Assembly (NCBI RefSeq): GCF_000758685.1
Contig: NZ_CP009286.1
Span: forward strand, 4,618,501-4,682,500
Reading direction: 5' to 3'
From: Paenibacillus stellifer
GTDB taxonomy: Bacteria > Bacillota > Bacilli > Paenibacillales > Paenibacillaceae
DNA: 64,000 nt
A program made the translations under genes and the position numbers. This document shows, piece after piece, positions 62,096 through 64,000 of the stretch. The number at the start of each line of letters is the position of its first letter. Within the stretch, counting starts at the first letter, position 1. The notes under the pieces are model-generated. The model was not told where the DNA came from and did not search any database. It worked only from the letters and a program-made list of their open reading frames with translations.

Positions 62096-62278
62096 ATGAG
62101 CAAGGGACTTGCATTATGGTTTGCTCTTTCTTCTATATTATTGCTGGCGGCGGCATCCATCGCCCTCACCTACCAGGTCTGGATCGCCCTGCTCCTTGGG
62201 CTGCTCTGCATTCTTAATATCGGCCTTGGCTTCATCGTCAAGGCGCGCACCCGGCAGAAGCAGCCTCCATTGGAATGA
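62096..62278 (+). CDS. Small two-helix membrane protein (60 aa), YlaF/DUF5325-like
   Basis: A 60-residue protein with two membrane helices (LWFALSSILLLAAASIALTY and IALLLGLLCILNIGLGFIV) and a basic tail KARTRQKQ. The size, topology and LGFIVK end resemble YlaF/DUF5325, a conserved Bacillales protein of unknown role. AAGGAG lies well placed before ATG 62096. Confidence 0.7.
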   Translation: MSKGLALWFALSSILLLAAASIALTYQVWIALLLGLLCILNIGLGFIVKARTRQKQPPLE

Positions 62279-62320
62279 CCCGGGAAACCGCCTGCCCGTA
62301 GTGAGCGGGTGGTAAATGCC

Positions 62321-62352
62321 GGCTGTCCTCACTAGGCAAATTCAGGACAGCC
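62321..62352 (-). other. Hairpin downstream of trpS
   Basis: GGCTGTCCT (62321-62329) pairs perfectly with AGGACAGCC (62344-62352). It lies about 160 bases past the trpS stop and has no T tract. The surrounding 62279-62509 has several GGC-rich short inverted repeats and no gene. It may protect the end of the trpS transcript or that of the small gene at 62096. Confidence 0.45.
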
Positions 62353-62509
62353 TCGCAGGGCAAATGCTGATATCCATCGCCAGTAAGAAGCCGGACCGGC
62401 CTCTGAGGCTAATGTCGGATTGGCCCCTGACAGGCCAATGCCAGACTACCCTCGCCCTGCATCATCCGGGTTTCCGGCAAGTCACCCGCCGTATGCCGGC
62501 GGTCGGCAC

Positions 62510-63508
62510 TTAGCGGGTAGGGAGAAATCCCATCCGCTCTTTGACGCCGGCCAGGGTAACAGCCGCAACCTCCCGGGCGCGCTCCGCGCCCGAAGCGAGG
62601 ATGTCGGTAATCGCGCCGGAGCTGCGGATCTCCTGATAACGCTTCTGCAGCGGCTCCAGAACGCCAACCACCACCTCAGCCAGATCCTTCTTGAAGCCCC
62701 CGTACATTTGACCCTCGTAGCGGTTCGCGATTTCCTCCAGCGACAGACCGGATAATTCGGAGTAAATGGTCATCAAATTGCTGACTTCCGGCTTGTTCGC
62801 AGGATCGTATACGACCTCACGGCCCGAGTCGGTCGTCGCCCGGCTTATCTTCTTGCGGATGACATCCGGCGGGTCCAGGAGAGCGATATAGCTGCCGGCA
62901 TTCGGGTTGCTCTTGCTCATCTTCTTGCTGGCGTCGTCAAGCGACATAATCCGCGCCCCCACTTTGGGGATGTATGGCTCGGGGATCGTGAAGAATTCGC
63001 CGAAGCGGCTGTTGAAGCGGCCCGCCAGATCACGGGTCAATTCCAGATGCTGCTTCTGGTCCTCCCCGACAGGCACGAGATCCGAGTTGTATACGAGAAT
63101 ATCGGCCGCCATCAAGGCTGGATAGACGAACAGGCCTGCGCCGACAGTATCCTTCCCGCTCGATTTGTCCTTGAACTGCGTCATCCGCTCAAGCTCGCCC
63201 ATGGAGGTGAGCGTAGTCATCAACCAGCCCAGCTCGGCATGCTGGGGCACATGCGACTGCAGGTACACATTGGAGAGGGCGGGATCGATGCCTGCCGCGA
63301 TGAACAGCGCGGCGACCGCCTCGGACTGCTCGCGCAGACTGGCCGGTTCCTGAGGAACGGTGACAGCGTGCAGATCGACAACCATGAAGAAGAATTCATG
63401 GTCATGCTGAAGCTCATTTTGAAGCTTGACGTAATTTTTGATCGCGCCGATATAGTTGCCGAGTGTCAGCTTACCGCTGGGCTGAATGCCGGACATTACC
63501 TTTTTCAT
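62510..63508 (-). CDS. trpS: Tryptophanyl-tRNA synthetase TrpS
   Basis: This 332-residue class I synthetase has the HIGH-like motif in SGIQPSGKLTLGNYIGA (~6-22), the Trp/ATP-site blocks ADILVYNSDLVPVGEDQKQHLE, and the KMSKS loop in ASKKMSKSNPN (~192-202). Length is normal. GGAGG precedes the ATG. It is controlled by the T-box leader directly upstream. Confidence 0.97.
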   Translation of the reverse strand: MKKVMSGIQPSGKLTLGNYIGAIKNYVKLQNELQHDHEFFFMVVDLHAVTVPQEPASLREQSEAVAALFIAAGIDPALSNVYLQSHVPQHAELGWLMTTLTSMGELERMTQFKDKSSGKDTVGAGLFVYPALMAADILVYNSDLVPVGEDQKQHLELTRDLAGRFNSRFGEFFTIPEPYIPKVGARIMSLDDASKKMSKSNPNAGSYIALLDPPDVIRKKISRATTDSGREVVYDPANKPEVSNLMTIYSELSGLSLEEIANRYEGQMYGGFKKDLAEVVVGVLEPLQKRYQEIRSSGAITDILASGAERAREVAAVTLAGVKERMGFLPTR

Positions 63509-63539
63509 AACAAGACCCTCCGTTTTCTAAATGTCACAC

Positions 63540-63850
63540 AGATTACCCGGGAACGCAAAAAAGGCCCACTCCGCAAGGGACGTGAGACCGTGGTGCCACC
63601 CTTATTCGAAGGCGCAGTCTTCCCGCTTCCTTCCGGAACCGGATTTTCATACAGCTGCAGCCATCCTTAAAGACTTTCTGTAACGGGAAAGGCCCGGCCG
63701 GTCTACTGGGGAGAATTCTCCCGTTCGAGCTCGGCGCTCAGGGGTCCATTCGGTCGGAAGCCATCGTCCGGTTCGCATCATCCACCGGCTTTCTGCAGCC
63801 CCGCATCTTCCGCTTACTTGTCCCCGTCATCGCATTGACAACATCTTGAA
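63540..63850 (-). promoter_or_regulatory. Tryptophan T-box riboswitch of trpS
   Basis: The minus strand carries the T-box antiterminator AAGGGTGGCACCACGG (63588-63603), followed by a hairpin and a T run (63557-63562) that form the terminator. Upstream, Stem I can pair GGGG with CCCC around a specifier loop GAATGGA, giving TGG (Trp) at 63746-63748, followed by A as usual. Uncharged tRNA-Trp would bind both sites and allow read-through into trpS. Confidence 0.93.
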
Positions 63851-63858
63851 CTGAGTTC

Positions 63859-63887
63859 ATCATAGAGCCGGAAGGTAAGTTTGTCAA
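63859..63887 (-). promoter_or_regulatory. Promoter of the trpS T-box transcript
   Basis: On the minus strand TTGACA (63882-63887) and TATGAT (63859-63864) are 17 bases apart, just before the T-box leader. Confidence 0.85.
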
Positions 63888-63974
63888 ATCGTTAACCTCT
63901 TCTTTCGTAAATCTGTTATGATAAGGATATGTGTTTACGGTTGCAATTAAGTGTACGACAAAGGAGCATGGATC

Positions 63975-64000
63975 ATGAAACAGGTGACCAAAGGGCAATG
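63975..64000 (+). CDS. Start of a gene running off the right edge
   Basis: AAGGAG lies eight bases before ATG 63975, followed by an open frame MKQVTKGQ to the window end. It is divergent from trpS. Eight residues are too few to identify it. Confidence 0.55.

Noticed and set aside
1..64000. CRISPR array, tRNA or rRNA genes
   Set aside because: No regularly spaced short repeats and no tRNA or rRNA-like sequence were noticed on either strand.

Overview
The window looks like a chromosomal stretch of a spore-forming, Gram-positive soil bacterium of the Paenibacillus type. The support is the AGGAGG-type ribosome sites with frequent GTG/TTG starts, a large secreted multi-modular mannanase, the yutM/yutJ/yuzB/yutI neighbourhood known from Bacillales, S-box and T-box riboswitches, hssRS-hrtBA, and a YfhP-type protein. 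The assignment is inferred from gene content, not from a marker gene; no rRNA or tRNA gene was seen.

Layout. 1-6.7 kb: two large secreted proteins on the minus strand, a lamin-tail-domain protein cut by the left edge and a 1507-residue GH5 mannanase with discoidin-like, ricin-type, five or more fibronectin III and extra C-terminal modules. 7.2-23.9 kb: a more AT-rich accessory block, almost all on the minus strand, made of small one-off genes (VOC, MerR, DinB, GNATs, macro domain, methyltransferase, DUF4180, DUF4253, DUF4240, DUF6979, HAD, lipoproteins). At least ten of these are broken by frameshifts, stops, deletions or insertion sequences. Two insertions can be reconstructed to the base: a solo-TnpB IS200/IS605-type element inside dinB, without scar or duplication, and an IS4-family element inside a macro-domain gene, with 15-bp inverted repeats and a 9-bp target duplication. 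24-28.2 kb: a plus-strand cluster of response regulator, ABC ATPase, ABC permease and histidine kinase, resembling peptide-antibiotic resistance modules. 28.2-32.3 kb: PadR and AraC regulators, a CPBP protease, a SnoaL-like protein and small proteins.

32.5-64 kb is well-preserved core: Fe-S and menaquinone functions (A-type carrier, MqnE, NADH dehydrogenase-like protein, YuzB, NifU-like YutI), a heme-stress operon hssR-hssS-hrtB-hrtA with an HssR-type direct repeat before hrtB, a methionine uptake operon metN-metI-metQ under a SAM riboswitch with a second structured RNA before metQ, a HEPN protein, a UbiD-family decarboxylase, a CtaA-like membrane protein, a thioredoxin, a MurJ/SpoVB-like flippase, a Cof phosphatase, two tandem class B penicillin-binding proteins, a transglutaminase membrane protein, an MFS transporter, a small sporulation-type protein, a toprim protein, heme O synthase (ctaB), YfhP and trpS with its tryptophan T-box.

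The most informative result is the TnpB insertion. Because the dinB halves rejoin in frame, the element ends, the likely target-adjacent motif and the RNA guide can all be read from this window. The least explained sequence is the roughly 90-nt four-stem RNA between metI and metQ.
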